Source: Streptomyces sp. CBMA123
GTDB taxonomy: Bacteria; Actinomycetota; Actinomycetes; Streptomycetales; Streptomycetaceae
Length of the DNA: 64,000 nucleotides
Direction: 5' to 3'
Assembly (NCBI RefSeq): GCF_014596465.1
Contig: NZ_MECK01000079.1
Coordinates: forward strand, 1 to 64,000
Part shown: piece by piece, positions 61,935 to 64,000 of the stretch
Layout: the number at the start of each line of letters is the position of its first letter
Numbering within the stretch: the stretch's first letter is position 1
Made by a program: the position numbers and the translations under genes
The notes under the pieces: generated by a model
Databases searched by the model: none
What the model was told of the DNA's origin: nothing
What the model saw: the letters and a program-made list of their open reading frames with translations, nothing else

Positions 61935-63956
61935 ATGGACCGACTCACCCGTGTGCCCGGCCTGCTGTACGGCGGGGACTGGAACCCCGAGCAGTGGCCC
62001 GAGGAGGTGTGGGCCGAGGACGTCAAGCTGATGGCCGAGGCCGGGGTCAACCTGGTCACCGTCGGCGTGTTCTCCTGGGCCCGGCTCCAACCCGACTCCC
62101 ACAGCTGGGACTTCGGCTGGCTGGACCGGCTGCTCGACCTCGTGCACCGGCACGGCCTCGCCGTCGACCTGGCCACCGCCACCGCCTCCCCGCCCGCCTG
62201 GCTGGTCCGCTCCCACCCCGAGCTGCTGCCCGTCACCGCCGACGGCGTCCGGCTGGAGTTCGGCTCGCGCCAGCACTACTGCCCGTCCTCCCCGGTCTAC
62301 CGCGCCGCCGCCGTCCGGCTCACCCGGATGCTCGCCGAGCGCTACCACGACCACCCCGCGCTCGCCCTGTGGCACATCCACAACGAGTACGGCGACCACG
62401 TCCAGGAGTGCTTCTGCGCCGAATCCGCCGCCGACTTCCGCCGCTGGCTGCGCCGACGGCACGGCACCGTCGAGGAGTTGAACCGCTCCTGGGGGACGGC
62501 CTTCTGGTCCCAGCGGTACAACTCCTTCGACCAGGTCGAGCCGCCGCGCACTGCACCCGGCCCGGTCAACCCCACCCAGCAGCTGGACTGGCGGCGGTTC
62601 TGCTCGGACGCCCTGCTCGCCCTGCACCGCGCCGAGAAGGCCGTACTCGACGAACTCTCACCCGGAGTGCCGGTCACCACCAACTTCATGTCGATGCTCA
62701 AGGCCCTCGACTACTGGGAGTGGAGCCGGCACGAGGACTTCGTCTCCGACGACGCCTACCCCGACCCGGCCGACCCGCACGCCCACGTCAACGCCGCCAT
62801 GAACTACGACCTGATGCGCTCCCTCAAGGCCGGCCGGCCCTGGCTGCTGATGGAACAGGCCCCCTCCGCCGTCAGCTGGCGCGCGGTGAACGTCCCCAAG
62901 CGCCCCGGGCTGTACCGCCTCTGGTCGCTCCAGGCCCTGGCCCGCGGCGCCGACGGCCTCCTGCACTTCCAGTGGCGCGCCTCGGTGGCCGGCGCCGAGA
63001 AGTTCCACAGCGCGATGCTGCCGCACCGGGGCACCGCCGCCCGCGGCTGGCAGCGGACCGTCGCCCTCGGCGCCGAACTGCGCCGCCTCGGCGAACTCGC
63101 CGGCAGCCGGATCCACGGCCGGGTCGCCATCCTGCTCGACTGGGACAGCTGGTGGGCACTGGAACTGGACGACCACCCCTCCGCCCGGATGCGCTGGCCC
63201 GACCTGCTCCGCCCCTGGTACGCCGCCCTCCACCGGCGCGGTGTCACCGTCGACTTCCTCCCGCCCGGCGCGGCCTACGACGGCTACCGCGCGCTGCTCA
63301 CCCCCAACCTCTACCTGCTCGACACCGCCACCGCCGACCGCCTCACCGGCTACGTCCAGGACGGCGGCCACCTGGTCTGCGGCCCGTTCAGCGGCATCAC
63401 CGACCGGCACGACCACATCCACCCCGGCGGCCACCCCGGCCCGCTGCGCGAACTGCTCGGCGTGGTGGTGGACGAGCACTGGCCGATCCCGGACGGTGAC
63501 ACCACCGAAGTACGCCTCGACGGCGTGGACCTGCGCGCCGAGCACTGGAGCGAGTGGATCGAACCCGAAGGCGCCGAGACCCTCGCCCGCTACACCACCG
63601 GCGAACTCACCGGCCGGCCCGCCGTCACCCGCCACCGCCACGGCGCCGGCAGCACCTGGTACCTCGGCTGCCACCTCGGCCCGGACGTCGGCCGGGTCCT
63701 CGACCTGGCGCTCGCCGAGGCCGGAGCGGGCGCCGAACTGCCCGGCCTGCCCGAGGGCGTCGAGGCCACCCGCCGCCACGCCGCCGACGGCACCGCGTAC
63801 CTCTTCCTGCTCAACCACGGCCCCGCCGACCGCCGGATCCCGCTGGAGCGCCCCGGCACCGACCTGCTCACCGGCACCACCACCGGCCACACCCTCACCC
63901 TCGCCCCGCTCGGCGCCGCCGTCATCCGCCTGCCCGCCACCGAGGAGCGCGCATGA
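61935..63956 (+). CDS. GH42 beta-galactosidase
   Basis: 673 residues. LYGGDWNPEQWPEEVWAEDVKLM is the GH42 start; acid/base Glu in LWHIHNEYGDHV near 151; nucleophile Glu in WLLMEQAPSAV near 306; then the trimerisation domain (VAILLDWDSWWALELDDHPS) and a C-terminal beta domain. Lacks signal peptide, so it cleaves imported beta-galactosides. Seven bases after the permease gene and overlapping the next gene by ATGA. Third beta-galactosidase-related gene in the window. Intact. Confidence 0.94.
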   Translation: MDRLTRVPGLLYGGDWNPEQWPEEVWAEDVKLMAEAGVNLVTVGVFSWARLQPDSHSWDFGWLDRLLDLVHRHGLAVDLATATASPPAWLVRSHPELLPVTADGVRLEFGSRQHYCPSSPVYRAAAVRLTRMLAERYHDHPALALWHIHNEYGDHVQECFCAESAADFRRWLRRRHGTVEELNRSWGTAFWSQRYNSFDQVEPPRTAPGPVNPTQQLDWRRFCSDALLALHRAEKAVLDELSPGVPVTTNFMSMLKALDYWEWSRHEDFVSDDAYPDPADPHAHVNAAMNYDLMRSLKAGRPWLLMEQAPSAVSWRAVNVPKRPGLYRLWSLQALARGADGLLHFQWRASVAGAEKFHSAMLPHRGTAARGWQRTVALGAELRRLGELAGSRIHGRVAILLDWDSWWALELDDHPSARMRWPDLLRPWYAALHRRGVTVDFLPPGAAYDGYRALLTPNLYLLDTATADRLTGYVQDGGHLVCGPFSGITDRHDHIHPGGHPGPLRELLGVVVDEHWPIPDGDTTEVRLDGVDLRAEHWSEWIEPEGAETLARYTTGELTGRPAVTRHRHGAGSTWYLGCHLGPDVGRVLDLALAEAGAGAELPGLPEGVEATRRHAADGTAYLFLLNHGPADRRIPLERPGTDLLTGTTTGHTLTLAPLGAAVIRLPATEERA

Positions 63957-64000
63957 ACCCGCTGACCCGCCGCCACTTCCTGGCCGCCTCCGCCCTGACG
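63953..64000 (+). CDS. Start of a Tat-exported protein (incomplete)
   Basis: Only 16 codons: MNPLTRRHFLAASALT, a twin-arginine signal start (RRHFLAAS). ATG overlaps the GH42 stop, so it belongs to the same operon. Probably a secreted glycoside hydrolase or sugar-binding protein; the rest is outside the window. Confidence 0.6.
   Translation, partial: MNPLTRRHFLAASALT

Overview
The window is about 72% G+C DNA from a high-GC actinomycete, most likely Streptomyces or Kitasatospora (Streptomycetaceae). Evidence: third-position G/C coding, many ATGA/GTGA-coupled genes, leaderless-looking starts, a SCO2400-type zinc-ribbon protein, many sugar-catabolic clusters and many small regulators. No tRNA, rRNA, CRISPR array or phage block was seen.

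Layout. 1-8.1 kb: end of a ROK protein, a putative glycoside hydrolase, then a leftward translationally coupled operon (enolase - SDR - aldo/keto reductase - lutA - lutB - lutC - rhaM) that reads as the oxidative L-fucose (6-deoxyhexose) route, with LutABC burning the lactate product. Several members are damaged: the enolase has lost its catalytic core, the SDR has His for the catalytic Tyr, and rhaM has a replaced tail. 8.2-12.3 kb: GH2 beta-galactosidase, an orphan AbfB domain and a secreted guanyl-type RNase. 12.5-18.9 kb: a segment bounded by perfect 19-bp inverted repeats and TAA duplications, with an IS5-type transposase at its right end and passenger genes (PHP relic, HxlR regulator, MBL-fold protein, NAD(P)-binding protein, MFS exporter). 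19.2-25.3 kb: general PTS genes ptsI/ptsH divergent from a DeoR-fruK-fruA fructose operon. 26.3-29.8 kb: FadR-type GntR regulator, a fuconolactonase stub and a GH95 alpha-L-fucosidase. This second deoxyhexose locus shares a 29-bp regulator leader with the first.

30-51 kb is a mosaic: MerR gene with a frameshift, Lrp + PLP decarboxylase pair, LURP-one protein, PAS-LuxR regulator divergent from a P450-reductase fusion, amidase, DUF89/ARMT1 protein, GNAT, TetR with two operators next to an alpha/beta hydrolase, macrolide-type glycosyltransferase, ricin-like secreted protein, and several gene remnants (VOC, XRE, ABC ATPase). 51.6-53.7 kb: DUF418/DUF1624 membrane protein and a GntR regulator. 53.8-64 kb: leftward gcvPA-gcvPB-AcoX-like-SDR operon divergent from a carbohydrate ABC transporter and GH42 beta-galactosidase, with a strong palindrome between them.

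The most notable signals are the decayed, split L-fucose regulon, the IR-bounded passenger element, and the unusual coupling of a two-subunit glycine dehydrogenase to a sugar uptake/GH42 cluster. All family calls rest on reading translated sequence; no database search was run.
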